Made by a program: the position numbers and the translations under genes
Notes under the pieces: model-generated
What the model was told of the DNA's origin: nothing
Databases searched by the model: none
Seen by the model: the letters and a program-made list of their open reading frames with translations, nothing else
Assembly (NCBI RefSeq): GCF_001659605.2
Contig: NC_035174.2
Location: forward strand, 5,892,389 to 5,956,388
Reading direction: 5' to 3'
DNA from: Manihot esculenta
Taxonomy: Eukaryota; Streptophyta; Magnoliopsida; Malpighiales; Euphorbiaceae
DNA: 64,000 bases
In this document: positions 1 to 10,736 of the stretch, in pieces
Numbering within the stretch: position 1 is the first letter of the stretch
Layout of the letters: each line of letters begins with the position of its first letter

Positions 1-400
1 TTTCTTCTTCTGTTAGGTTTATTCTGCTGGTTCATGCTAAAAATATTCCAAAAGTAAGAAACGTGAGAATTTTATCATCACTTCATTCGACATTCAATTG
101 CTTTGCAAAAGTAGTAGGTTGGGAGAAGAAGTCTCTTGCTTGAATTGCTTTTAGATCATTTTAATTGTGTTAGAATTTTTGCAAGTATTTGTAAACATTT
201 GCTTATTCCAGTTGCAGACTTGTAGTTGCATTCAGTCTAAGATCGACAACCTAGGATGCAACTCTCAAAAGACACATGGACATTTCTTTGGCATTTCATT
301 TGTATAACCAATTTATATGATATCAATCCCAAATTAACTAATTAAGTTAATGTTATGCTATAGTTATTCTGAACTTTGTTTTACCCTTTCATTTTGTAAG
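1..400 (+). other. Intron of the APC8 gene (upstream part)
   Basis: This T-rich stretch lies directly upstream of the APC8 exon and ends in the acceptor ttttgtaag at 391-400. I see no coding block resembling the APC8 N-terminus here, so the earlier exon or exons (roughly 130 residues in known plant APC8) must lie outside the window. Confidence 0.7.
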
Positions 401-1862
401 GCTGGAGAAAAGCGGAAAGAAGAGGAGATGATAGAACTTGAAGGGCCCTTAGGTAAGAGTGATACTGTGAACCGCGAGGTAGCATCTCTTGAGAGAGAGT
501 TGTCAATACTCCGCAAGAATGGCACCATTGATCCCTTTGGCTTGTACTTGTATGGTCTTGTTCTTAAAGAGAAAGGCAATCAGAATCTTGCTCGCACAGT
601 TCTTACGGAATCTGTGAATAGCTACCCTTGGAATTGGAGTGCTTGGTCAGAGCTGCAGTCTATGTGCACTACAGTTGAGATATTGAATGGTCTTACACTC
701 AGTAACCATTGGATGAAGGATTTCTTTCTTGCCAGTGCTTATCAAGAACTACGGATGCACAATGAATCCCTCACTAGATATGAGTACTTACAAAGCACTT
801 TCAGTTTCAGTAACTACATACAGGCCCAAATTGCAAAGGCGCAGTACTGTTTAAGAGAATTTGAACAAGTTGAAGTAATATTTGAGGAACTATTGAGGAA
901 TGACCCGTATCGAGTTGAAGATGTGGACATGTATTCCAATGTGCTCTATGCAAAGGAGTGTTTCTCTGCCCTTAGTTACCTTGCGCACAGGGTATTTATG
1001 ACTGATAAATACAGACCTGAATCCTGTTGCATCATTGGAAATTATTACAGTTTAAAGGGGCAGCATGAGAAATCTGTTGTGTACTTTAGGAGGGCACTCA
1101 AGTTGAACAAAAATTATTTATCTGCCTGGACTCTTATGGGTCATGAGTATGTTGAGATGAAAAACACTCCAGCTGCTATTGATGCCTATCGACGGGCTGT
1201 TGACATCAATCCTCGCGATTATCGAGCTTGGTATGGGCTGGGACAAGCATATGAGATGATGGGCATGCCCTTCTATGCGCTTCACTATTTTAAGAAGTCT
1301 GTTTTCTTGCAGTCAAATGATTCTCGGCTGTGGATTGCCATGGCTCAGTGTTATGAAACTGATCAGCTTCACATGCTTGAGGAGGCAATCAAGTGTTACA
1401 GGAGGGCTGCAAGTTGTAATGACAGAGAGGCAATTGCCCTACACCAGTTAGCCAAGCTCCATGCTGAGCTTGGACGTTCTGAAGAGGCAGCACTTTACTA
1501 CAAGAAGGACTTGGAGAGGATGGAAGCTGAAGAGAGAGAAGGACCAAATATGGTTGAAGCTTTGCTGTTTCTTGCCCAACACTGCAGAGAGCAGAAGAGA
1601 TTTGAAGAAGCAGAGGTGTATTGTACCCGCCTTCTCGATTATACTGGTCCAGTGAGTTTCTATGATCTAATATCTATGAATTGAATTAAAAAATTGAGAT
1701 CCATTCCATAAGTTCCAATTTATAAATGTAAATTAGGTTCATTCTCTTTGGTTTATCTGTTTATGGTTTCAGGAGAAGGAAACAGCGAAGAGTATGCTTC
1801 GAGGAATGAGAACATCAGAATCCAGTTTTCCTTTAATGGATATTGAGCATTTTCATCCCTGA
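401..1862 (+). CDS. APC8: Anaphase-promoting complex subunit 8 (CDC23), 3' part
   Basis: APC8/CDC23 is a TPR scaffold subunit of the anaphase-promoting complex, the ubiquitin ligase that targets cyclins and securin in mitosis. Two exons are visible: 401-1651 (417 codons, opening AGEKRKEEEM) and 1773-1862 (29 codons plus TGA). The donor is CCA|GTGAGT at 1651/1652 and the acceptor is TTTCAG at 1767-1772. The protein shows consecutive helical TPR units, for example around ESCCIIGNYYSLKGQHEKSV, SAWTLMGHEYVEMKN and YRAWYGLGQAYEMMGMPFYA. It matches the known plant APC8 order closely and ends with the short tail MDIEHFHP, similar to other plant APC8 C-termini. The first about 130 residues are upstream of the window. 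No frameshift or stop is seen. Continuing exon 1 past 1651 gives a false stop inside the intron at 1684. Confidence 0.95.
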
Positions 1863-3333
1863 ATTCAAATTCTATATAGTATGTCTCCCTTGTCTCATTT
1901 CATGCTCATCAAAATCAGCTATGATGAAGTTTTTGTAATTTGTCAAATTGTGATACCTAAATATGTGTCTGTAGTTTAATGTTTCATAGGTGTTGTCTTC
2001 TTCTGTTGTTACTCTCCTTTTAAGAAAAAAGAATGCTGTTATGAGAGCAGTAAATTTGTCTGAATGTGGCATGGTAATTTCTAGAATACATGGCTATCAT
2101 TCATGAGCCAATGTCAATGTTGTACTCTTAACTTTGCAATGTCAATGTCGCCGCCCTCTTGTAATGCTGCTGAAGCTTCATGGGCAATGGTCAGCAAGAT
2201 ATCCATACCAAAAGAGAGAACTTCCCTGTTGTATTAGTTTTGAGTGAAATGAAGCATTCACGTTTCTCAAATGATATGCAAGAGTCAAGACTTTGATTAA
2301 TCTTATTTTCTTCCCCGGAGGGGCAAGTATTGGGTCTTGAAGTGCAATGGGAGTGGCAACCCAGTCCTTTCGATGACAAGAACTAGATAGATCTCTGCAA
2401 CACTCTTAGAAATGTGTTGTGCCCAGAGTCAAGGAAGTGGTTAGTGCAGGTAATTCAGAAGAACAGTAAACTAATAGTAGTCTAACAGCTAAGAGAGATC
2501 TCATTGCAATTGTGATTTTTTCTAGCTTGAGTTCTTTTGCAAAATCTTCAGGCCTTAAAATATTATGGATGGATTGTCTCTACAAAGCTTCTCCAGTTTA
2601 TAGCAATTTCAACCCAATGATAAAATTTAAAAATTCTTATTCCGCATGATGATTGATGAAATCATAATGGAGGGGGCCGTTTGCAAGTTAAGAAGAGATT
2701 AACTCGGCTTTATGTGAAAGGTTCTCGTGGCAGTTGAAAATGGATCCCCCTGCCACACATCGACTGTAATTTGATTCTACTCTAACCTCGAACTGAAATT
2801 TTTCAGATGTGCACTATTCACCTTCAGCCAATAAAAATGCTCCGCAGGCACTTTCACCCCAAATGGAAACTCTCACCGGGGGTTTATCAACTTTATTTCG
2901 TGGGTTTCACACGCCCATTTGCAGTATTATTCTGTAAAAACAGGATGCGGTGCAAGTTTGTCGAATCCTGCCCAATCCACCGTTTAATGTTCAAAGGTGA
3001 AAAAATAATAATAATAAAGGACTACCCATTTGCCTCATTACTGCACCCCATTGCAATATGCAATATATAATAATGAAATCTTCACATAAAATCAAAATCA
3101 ATATAATAGCGTCAGGGATGATAACGATGATGAAGTCTCAATTCTTTCCAGGTAAAACGAGTTTTAAGGTCATTGTAACCAATCCCACCTTTATTTTAGT
3201 TCATACACATGCAGAAGATCCAAACGTTACACAAACTTTATATCACAAACACTCAAACAGCCACAATAACATGAAGACATTGGATTCAAGTTTCAACATT
3301 TTTTGTAGAACTTGAAATAGAGCGCCCGTTACT
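1863..3333. other. APC8 3' UTR and intergenic spacer
   Basis: This stretch follows the APC8 stop and precedes the 3' end of the convergent B12D gene. It is AT-rich with only short, unrelated open frames. I recognise no gene, RNA or repeat. The 3' UTRs of both genes should lie here. Confidence 0.5.
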
Positions 3334-4730
3334 TCACTTTGGATCTGTGAAGAAGCTATTGACGGATGGCATAATTTCAGGGGCCCTCTTCCGGACAAAC
3401 TTCCTTAGACCATGTTCAGCATACTTTTCTCCCTCTGCAAAGTTCTCCAAAACTCCAGCAGCCCTTCCCTGCTTGTTAACCCTGTTTCGAGGGGAACCAA
3501 ACCACAAATGACAATGATGATTCAATCAGTCAATTTAGCAATCTTCCAATTTCCAATCCGTTTGCAGAAATTTAGCAAGCCTAACCGAGACGGGTTTTTT
3601 TTCATCCAACCCTTCCCAGAATCTAACAATAGACACAGTGAAATATTGGAACCGAACTCACTTGGAAAATTCCCTTTTGTTAAAGATGTAAACTAAAAAA
3701 GAAAAACTTGCAATTCATTTTAGAATCACGCAAGACGCTGACACACAAACTCTAGTATCAACGATAGTTATGCTTTGCTGAAATAGTAAACAAGACACAA
3801 GTGATAAGGAGGTTCTGCACATATTCTGCCCACAAGGCGACACCCTTTTCTTGTTCGCTGCAACATAACAAAAATAAAAGAAATCCTAATGCTATGTTTG
3901 GATTGAGGGAAGAAGATATTTCTTAAAATTCTTGTTTGGAGAACAAATAGAAAAGAAAAATAAGGAGAAAAAAAAATAAAATTACATTTCTCAATCCTTA
4001 AAAGAGAATAATAATAATTTGTATGAGGCCTAGCCTGACTTCAACCAGTTGTTAAAAAGCATATTACTTCGGTCCGTACCCCAATCCCTTAAATAATAAC
4101 AATAATAATAATAATAATAATAACAATTTGTATGAGAATTCTTTAACGCCCATTTTTAGATTATAAGGGTAATAGTCCTAGAAATTATATTACTCTTCTC
4201 TTCTAAAAACCTATCCAAACAACATAATTTTTTTTCTCTTTCTTACTTTCTATTAATTTCCCCGGATCCAGAGGGTAAAAGATGACAATCTTGCTTCCCA
4301 ACACCTCACAAGAACTTCAATAATCAAAATCAGGATGGAGTTCCATCTAAGCAAAATTGCATCAGCATCAATAATTAAAAGGCTTAAGAAAATATATTTG
4401 GAAAAATCAGCTGTTAATCTTTATATAATTAGCGAGAGAGTGGCAGAGAGACCTGACTTCAGGGTTGATGCAGATGTTGCGTACCAGCTGCAACCCACAG
4501 ATTCCAACGGCAACTCCAACGGCGGCGAACAGAGGATACACCTACAGATGCACTCACACACGCAGATAGCATCATTAAGATCTATCCAACTCTACATTAT
4601 TAGTCCTATACCCATACAAATACAAGGAACCAAGTCAAACAAGAATCAATAACGGACAGGAAGATGCAATCTGGCCGATAATACAAGGATCTCAACGCAC
4701 CTCAGGCCTAATCCATCGACCTCCTGCCAT
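3334..4730 (-). CDS. B12D-like protein (NADH-ubiquinone reductase MLRQ-type family)
   Basis: This is a small B12D-family protein of 88 aa. Such proteins belong to the B12D/MLRQ group, and plant members are reported as mitochondrial and stress- or senescence-related. Three exons on the minus strand join in frame: 4730-4701 (10 codons, MAGGRWIRPE), 4541-4453 and 3481-3334. The donors are GAG|GTGCG and GTCAG|GTC. The acceptors are CTGTAG and AAACAG. An arginine codon spans the second junction. Residues 11-30 form one hydrophobic, probably membrane segment (YPLFAAVGVAVGICGLQLV). The C-terminal half carries the family blocks GRAAGVLENFAEGEKYAEHG and PEIMPSVNSFF. The summed length (267 bp with stop) equals the usual B12D length. 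The gene converges on APC8. Its large second intron (about 970 bp) may hold a MITE. Confidence 0.93.
3894..4225. mobile_element. Possible small MITE inside the B12D intron
   Basis: The stretch opens with ATGTTTGGATTGAGGG. Its far end reads, on the other strand, ATGTTGTTTGGATAGG, giving imperfect terminal inverted repeats of about 12 bp around a 330-bp AT-rich core. No clear target duplication is visible, so the call is tentative. Confidence 0.3.
4089..4124. repeat. AAT-type microsatellite
   Basis: A run of about ten imperfect (AAT/AAC) triplets lies within the long B12D intron. Confidence 0.7.
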
Positions 4731-5867
4731 CTGAACTCACCGAACGGACGGGATCGGAGCGAGAGTTAAAGTTATTGGGCTTTTCCGCAGTCGAAACGGA
4801 GAGAAAATGCGACACTGAAACCAGTAACGTAAAAGAGACTTTATCTCGACTTGGGGACTCTGCTATTTCTATTTTTTTTTTAATAGTTTTCCATTTTAAA
4901 AATGGGGCAATGCTTGAACCTGATTGGATAGCTTTGGAAGACCAAAATCATTTGTCCAATCGGTTAGCGACACGTCGCTCTCTTACTGTACTTTCCAGGC
5001 CCTTACTCCCGATTTTCCCTTCACAATCAAGCCCAATTTCGTTCATTTTTAGTATTTGGGAATTAAGCTAATTAATGAGATTTTATAATTTCTCTTCCTA
5101 AATTAAGACCTTACTTTCCAAAAATATTAAAAGAAATAATTAGATACTTTATGTGATAAAGTTTTAAAATTAAATAAAAATAATATACTAAAGCTTATAC
5201 AATTAGTACTAAAATGATAAATTATTTTTTTCAATTTGTCTTTTTCTTTTAACTTATAAGTTTAATTTTTAAATCTAAAAATATTTTAAACAGGCCAATC
5301 AATTTATTGTTATGACTTGTAAACGGATTTAATTAAATAATAAATTAAAAATATATTTAAAAATAGAGAAATTATATTATATCACTGTAATTATATGTAT
5401 TTTGTTTATATAAAATAACCAACTTATAATAAAAGGTAAAATACATATGTAATTTTCTACTTTAACCAACTTTCTCTCCATTTTAGAGGGATAATATGCG
5501 ATGTAAAATAACCACTACTTTCCCTTCAATCACAATTTTTCATCGGGGAAAATGTACTGCCATGCTTATTTTTCAACTGATTATTTTGCATTCCCTCCAT
5601 TTTCTCCTCATCCAATCACAGCAGTGATTGTTTATGTATAGATTGGGCTATGCTTAGATTTGTCATGTCTTCCTTATTTATTTGTTGTTTGATATTTTTG
5701 AAAGAGATAGATGTGGATACAATATCAGAAGCAATACCCATTTATGTGTTGAGACCAAATTCCAAGGGCCAAGATTTATGATCATCAAGTGAAATCTAAA
5801 CCAAATGTGATTAGAATGTAGTCAAGGCATGTATCTCCACAGGACAAAATCTAAAACTCTGCTCATG
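4731..5867. other. B12D 5' flank and AT-rich spacer
   Basis: The first about 150 bp upstream of the B12D ATG (towards 4880) are mixed in composition and probably hold its leader and promoter. From 5060 onward the sequence is very AT-rich with no recognisable gene. Confidence 0.5.
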
Positions 5868-7561
5868 TGTCACGTTCTTTGCAAATGAGCTTGGTAATTT
5901 GCTCAACTTCAAGAATTCATGCGGCATTGAGTTTTTTCCAAAATTAAATTAGACTTACACTTCCTTAAACAACTCAACCAAAGAGCTAAACAATCAACAT
6001 AATAGAGTGTGGCACAACGGAAGTAACAAAAGCAAAAACATAAAAAAAATAACTCATCACACAAGAGTTAAGAAATAGAAGCTTTTATTCACTCAAATAA
6101 GAGTATAAGGACCAAACTACAATCGAATATAAGGGCTACATAGATACAATTTGGGAGAGAGACTTGGTCTTCACACTCTCTTATAGATTGGGAGTATGAA
6201 CTTAACGGGTCAATTGCTAATTGAGTAGGGAGGATAATGGGTACTTATAACCATCGCATCTCATTTATATGTGACTGTAATAATTTTATAAAATAAATCA
6301 TAAAATATAAAATTTCTTAGCCACACACATGTCTAGACAAGTGGCCTAATCAACTGCCTTGTAACGACTCGGAAACCGGTACCCCTCTGTAATGGTCCGA
6401 ACCATCACTGGCACTAGGATCCAGATCGGCATAAGGCCGCCGGGACCCATAGCAAGCCTACTAAACACTCTGTGTACCTGATAAATCTCACACATGATCA
6501 AAACTAAACGACAATCCTGTAGAACCACCAGGCTTAACTACTATCATTCAGATATACAAATCTGAAACAGCCCTCAGGGCCTACACCAGTGATCATGCTC
6601 GCTGTGGGTCAAGGGATTAAAACCCTTTCTTCCCAAATCACTTTCACTGGAATTTCATCAAACAAGACATACATGAAGCCTGGTTTAGCACATTTCTCAT
6701 CAAGAAACGTAAAACAGGATACATGCATACACTAGGGATTAAGCATACACTAGGCAAGCACATACTAAACCATAAACTCAATAATAACCCTATAGAACTT
6801 CCCATAAACCCCCTAAAAGATCTTAAAACAATCACATAAAGCATGCAAAAGAAGGCTGGACAGAACACTTTCGGCAGCAGGTTCGGCGGCCGAATGTCCT
6901 CTCCAGAGCCGAAACTCATGCACCTTCGGCGGCCGAATCTCTACTTTCGGCAGCCGAACCCTTTCGGGGGCAAGGTTCGGGGGCTGAAATACACTCCAGA
7001 GACGAAAGTCTCTAACCTTCGGCGGCCGAATTCCCCCTCCAGAGCCGAAACCCGAAACTCAAAACTCTCGGGGGTGAGCTTTGGCAGCCGAAGCCACCTC
7101 TTCAAGGGGTTCGGCGGCCGAATGTGCCTTCGGTTGCAGAACCTGAGTTCAGCCAGAACTCATCCTCGACGGCAACAACTCCTCAACATACATATACCCT
7201 AGTTGTAATACCCGGCTAGACTCCGGTATCGGAATTCCTACCGTCCGGTGGAATTTCGGATGTCGGGAACTTCTAGAAGGGTAAAGACATGTTTTATAAA
7301 ATGTTTTCATGATTTTAATGGTTTTAAAGTATGAAACTAAATGAGTTTTGCATGAAAATAGCATTGGAGGAAAACCCAGGTTCGGCCGCCGAAAGTCAAG
7401 TTCGGCCGCCGAACATGCATGCGTTTTGGAGGCACGTTAGGCCCCCGAAAGCATGAGTTAGGGAAGTTCAGGTTCGGCCGCCGAAAGTCAAGTTCGGCCG
7501 CCGAACATTTGCATGGATGCGGAGGCACATTCGGCCCCCGAACGTGGCCTGGCCAGCCACC

Positions 7562-7569
7562 TATAAAAG
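7562..7569 (+). promoter_or_regulatory. TATA box of the element A 5' LTR
   Basis: TATAAAAG lies just downstream of the U3 palindrome cluster and is followed by GAGTCCCTTAGCCGAAAATGGG. Matching TATA boxes occur in the other LTRs, for example 24938-24945 and 53066-53073 (+), and 20893-20900 and 63282-63289 (-). Transcription should start about 30 bp downstream. Confidence 0.75.
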
Positions 7570-7802
7570 AGTCCCTTAGCCGAAAATGGGCGAGCTTTTT
7601 CTCCCCATTTCGGCCAAGGTGAGCATTCCGCCATCCTTCCCCAATCTTGAGTTTTTCCTTCCTTTTTCCATGATCTTTACAAGTTTATAACTTTGGTTTT
7701 GAAGATCTTTGAGCTTAGAACGAGTTTTGGAGCTTGGAGACCAAAAGTTGAAACTTCTCCCATCTCCAAGTTTAGATCTCCTCAACCCTCGATCTTCAAG
7801 AG

Positions 7803-8452
7803 GTAAGAGCCGATCTTAAGCTCCTCATGTGTTTTAAGTAAGTTTTAAGTGATTTTATGGGGTAGAATGGCATGTATAGGGTTGTATGAGTTTTTAAGCA
7901 AATGTTAGGTTTTAAGTGATTTATGAACAATGTATGATGTTTGAGTATGCTTGAAGTGTTGTAGTTGGGGTATTTGATGTTTTGAGGCCCCTAGGAACTT
8001 GTATGCATGATTTGGGTGAAGTATATGCATGATGTGAGAGTTGGGAGGCAAATGTGCATTGAGGAGCCAAAGTTTCTGCCCTTTGGCAGAAACCAGGTTC
8101 GGCAGCCGAAGGCACTTTCGGCCGTCGAACATGGCTTGAGAGGCAGCTTTAGGCTGCCGAAGCTTGCCCCCGAAAGTTGGAGTTTCGGCTCTGTCCGAGA
8201 CTTTCGGCCGCCGAAGGTGCCGCCGAACATGCATGAGTTTCGTCTCTGTCTGGGAGTTTCGGCCGCCGAAGGTGCCGCCGAACCTGCCTGACTTTCGTCT
8301 CTGGAGGGACTTTCGGCCGCCGAAAGTGCCCTGTCCAGCCTTTTCTTGCATGCTTCCTAGGAGTGTTTTGAGGTGTTTTTAGGAGGTTTTTGGGGGTATG
8401 TTTAGAGTTATGTTCTTGTTGTTTGGTGCCTCATTTGAGTCCACCTGTGTAG
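7803..8452 (+). other. Predicted LTR leader intron 1 (element A)
   Basis: The donor CTTCAAGAG|GTAAG (7802/7803) and the acceptor CCTGTGTAG|GTTCGG (8452/8453) bound 650 bp that contain the palindrome array. Both sites are kept in LTR copies that otherwise differ. In element C the matching sites are 63052 (donor) and 62454 (acceptor). Splicing is inferred, not shown. Confidence 0.5.
8097..8327 (+). repeat. Tandem array of about 57-bp units with TTCGGCCGCCGAA cores
   Basis: About three imperfect units each hold a TTCGGCCGCCGAA palindrome, a GTGCCGCCGAA half-copy and a TTTCGTCTCTG spacer. The array lies in the predicted leader intron 1. The 3' LTR copy (25473-25715) has one extra 12-bp GGCGCCGCCGAA step. 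Confidence 0.8.
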
Positions 8453-8528
8453 GTTCGGACCCGAGGAACCGAGACCCCCGGTTGTGAGATAGTCGTTCCG
8501 AGTTCGTTGTTACAGCTTCAGTCACCAG

Positions 8529-9124
8529 GTGAGTGGAACAACTCCTTAAGTTTTAAAGTAAATGAATAAATGAATGAATCATAAAGCATTGCCCATGCAT
8601 CATTATGCCATGCAATATTTCAGGATGTTTGCATTAGACTTCACGAATATGTTGCATTGCATAAATTGATGTTGATGTGGATGGTTGTTGGGTGATCCAT
8701 AGTCCTCTGAGGTTATGTTATGATGATATGTTATGGAAGACCAGCGAGGCCCATTCTACGCCCCTGGCACTATGTAAGAGAAAGACCAGCGAGGCCCATT
8801 CTACGCCCCTGGCACTTTGGAATGTTATGCTATGTAAGAGAAAGACCAGTGAGGCCCATTCTACGCCCCTGGCATTTGGTGATGTTGAGGACTAATGGTG
8901 ACAATACCATCCTTTATGTGATTAGCTGTGATGTGTTGCATTCCATGAAAGCATGAATAAGAAAAAAAAAGTTATATAATAATGTACCTAAAAATGGAGG
9001 AATCATAATAATAATAAAATGAATAATAATATACCTAAAAAGGGTGGAATTAAAGCAAATATTTTTAGTTTCCGCTCATTGGGCTTTATAGCTCACCCCC
9101 TCTCCCCTAACCCCAGTCTTGCAG
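8529..9124 (+). other. Predicted LTR leader intron 2 (element A)
   Basis: The donor CACCAG|GTGAGT (8528/8529) and the acceptor CAGTCTTGCAG (ending 9124) bound 596 bp. Upstream of the acceptor are a pyrimidine run and a CTAAC branch-point-like motif (TCTCCCCTAACCCC). The 76-bp block 8453-8528 would be the exon between introns 1 and 2; the matching block in element C is 71 bp. Confidence 0.5.
8738..8875 (+). repeat. Three-copy tandem repeat in LTR
   Basis: The core GACCAGCGAGGCCCATTCTA with CGCCCCTGGCA following occurs three times, spaced about 46-60 bp. The same array is at 26125-26262 in the 3' LTR. Other LTR subfamilies carry a different tandem unit at this place. Confidence 0.85.
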
Positions 9125-9591
9125 GTGCAGAGTAGCTAGAGGAGTCAACAGAGTAAGAGAAGTTTATGTAATAGCTTAGCTGTGGACATGGTTTGTAGCA
9201 ATGTAAAAGTATGAGATGTAATGTAATGTAAGATTGATAATGTGCTTGACTAGAGTCTGTTGTATTCCCTGTACACATGGTCTTGTATGAGATATAATGT
9301 TTTTATGATGCCTATGTAATCCAAGCCTATGTTATGTTATGTTACCCCATTGGAGTATTTGATGAGGACTCCAATGAGGGGTTTATGTTATGTTTGTGCA
9401 TGCACAGGCTAGGCTTGGCAAAGAAATGTTTGAATGAAAGAAAAGTTTTAAATTTTTATGTATGTTGTTGACCATGTATGGGATTAAACAGGTTCACAGG
9501 ATGTATGTTTGGCTTGCTACGGGTTCTGGCGGCCTTAAGCCGACCTGAATCCTAGCGCCGGTAGCGGTCCGGTTTCCGGGTCATTACAGAG

Positions 9592-9603
9592 TGGTATCAG
9601 AGC
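9592..9603 (+). other. Primer binding site of element A (initiator tRNA-Met)
   Basis: TGGTATCAGAGC starts 3 bp after the 5' LTR end. It is complementary to the 3' end of plant initiator tRNA-Met, the usual primer of plant chromoviruses. Confidence 0.92.
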
Positions 9604-10736
9604 CCTAGGTTCATATGGTCGGACCTAGAGTGTCGGGCTCATAGATGTGATAGAAAGTCAAGCACAATAGGAAATCATGTCCACTAGTATAGGATGTAGA
9701 GTCCTGTCTAGAATGAAAGTATGATATGCCATGAGATATGCTATGTATATGATGTGGGTTCATGTGTTTCCACATGAACCATTGGATGCTAATGTTTTGT
9801 TATCTGTGCTGTTTTTCAGTAAACAGAATGCGAGGAACTCGTCGATCAGCTAGATTGGCTAGAGTACCACCGGAGGATGAGGGCACGAGCGCCCGTCCTC
9901 CAGCGTTGCCAAGGGCAATGTCAAGTAGGTCCCACAGGGACAGAGCAGTGGGAGATCCTAGAAGATCTCTGGATCTGGGTAGAAACAGATCAGTAAGAGG
10001 AACGGTTCAAGGAGGCAGGTCAGTGGATGTGGGAGAAGAGATGGATGTGGACCAGAGGAGGGATGGTAGTCTTGGTGTGAGCATGCCAGAAGAGGGCATG
10101 GGTGAGTCTCAGGGAGGCACTCAGGCCTCGGGGTTTATTCCACCACCCCAGTACCCACCTTTTTCACCATACCCCGGGTATTCGATGGGAGGTACATTGG
10201 ATTACCCCAGTGTTAATCCTTACCCTTCTCACATGCCATACCCACCTTTTTACCCACAGTATCCGCAGTACCCTATGTACCCACCTCCATCCTTCCATCC
10301 AGGCACAGCAAACCCTATCCCAGGGGATGCCGCACCTCCACCACCAGCAGAAACCGCAGTTACAGAAAACCAAAGACCTCAACCTACCTCATCTGGGGGG
10401 AGCAAGGCCAAGATGACCGACTATATGAAGTTGGGTGCTCCCCAGTTTGATACCGGTGATGATCCGTTTGTGTACCTGGAGAAGGTCAAAACAATTACAG
10501 ATGAGATAGGGGCTGATGACAGTAGAGCCATTCAGATGGCTGGTTTCACTCTGAAATGCAAGAAGGCACGAGAGTGGTTCAAGAACTATGTGAAACCAAA
10601 GGTGGACAGTTTGTCATGGGAGGAGTTTGCGAATGAATTCGCAGGATGGGCTTTCCCTGACAGTTCCAGGGAGCTGAAGGTGATTGAGTTTGAACAGCTG
10701 AAGCAGACAGATGAGATGGGTGTCGATGAGTACACC

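Larger units (their letters stand above)
7204..9588 (+). repeat. 5' LTR of element A
   Basis: The 2385-bp repeat starts tgtaatacccggctagac and ends ccgggtcattaca. In order it holds U3 with four TTCGGCCGCCGAA palindromes (7380-7507), a TATA box, splice-donor-like sites at 7616 and 7803, a second palindrome array (8097-8327), an acceptor-like site at 8452, a donor-like site at 8529, a 3-copy tandem repeat (8738-8875) and an acceptor-like site at 9124. Confidence 0.95.

Noticed and set aside
7905..8351. Open frames with FGGRKS/RRPKV-like repeats, also seen at 12002-12397, 15372-15731, 20159-20518, 25281-25739, 31112-31561 and 62561-62962
   Set aside because: They are translations of the palindrome arrays inside LTRs, occur on both strands and in several frames, and follow the repeat, not protein constraint.
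8738..8875. Regular short repeats that might look like a CRISPR array
   Set aside because: Units lie in a plant LTR, have unequal spacing with repeated spacers, and no cas genes exist in this eukaryotic setting.
9762..9827. Upstream ATG as gag start in element A
   Set aside because: The extra 22 codons are not matched in elements B or C, and a conserved acceptor-like CAG lies between this ATG and the shared MRG(T/A)RR start.
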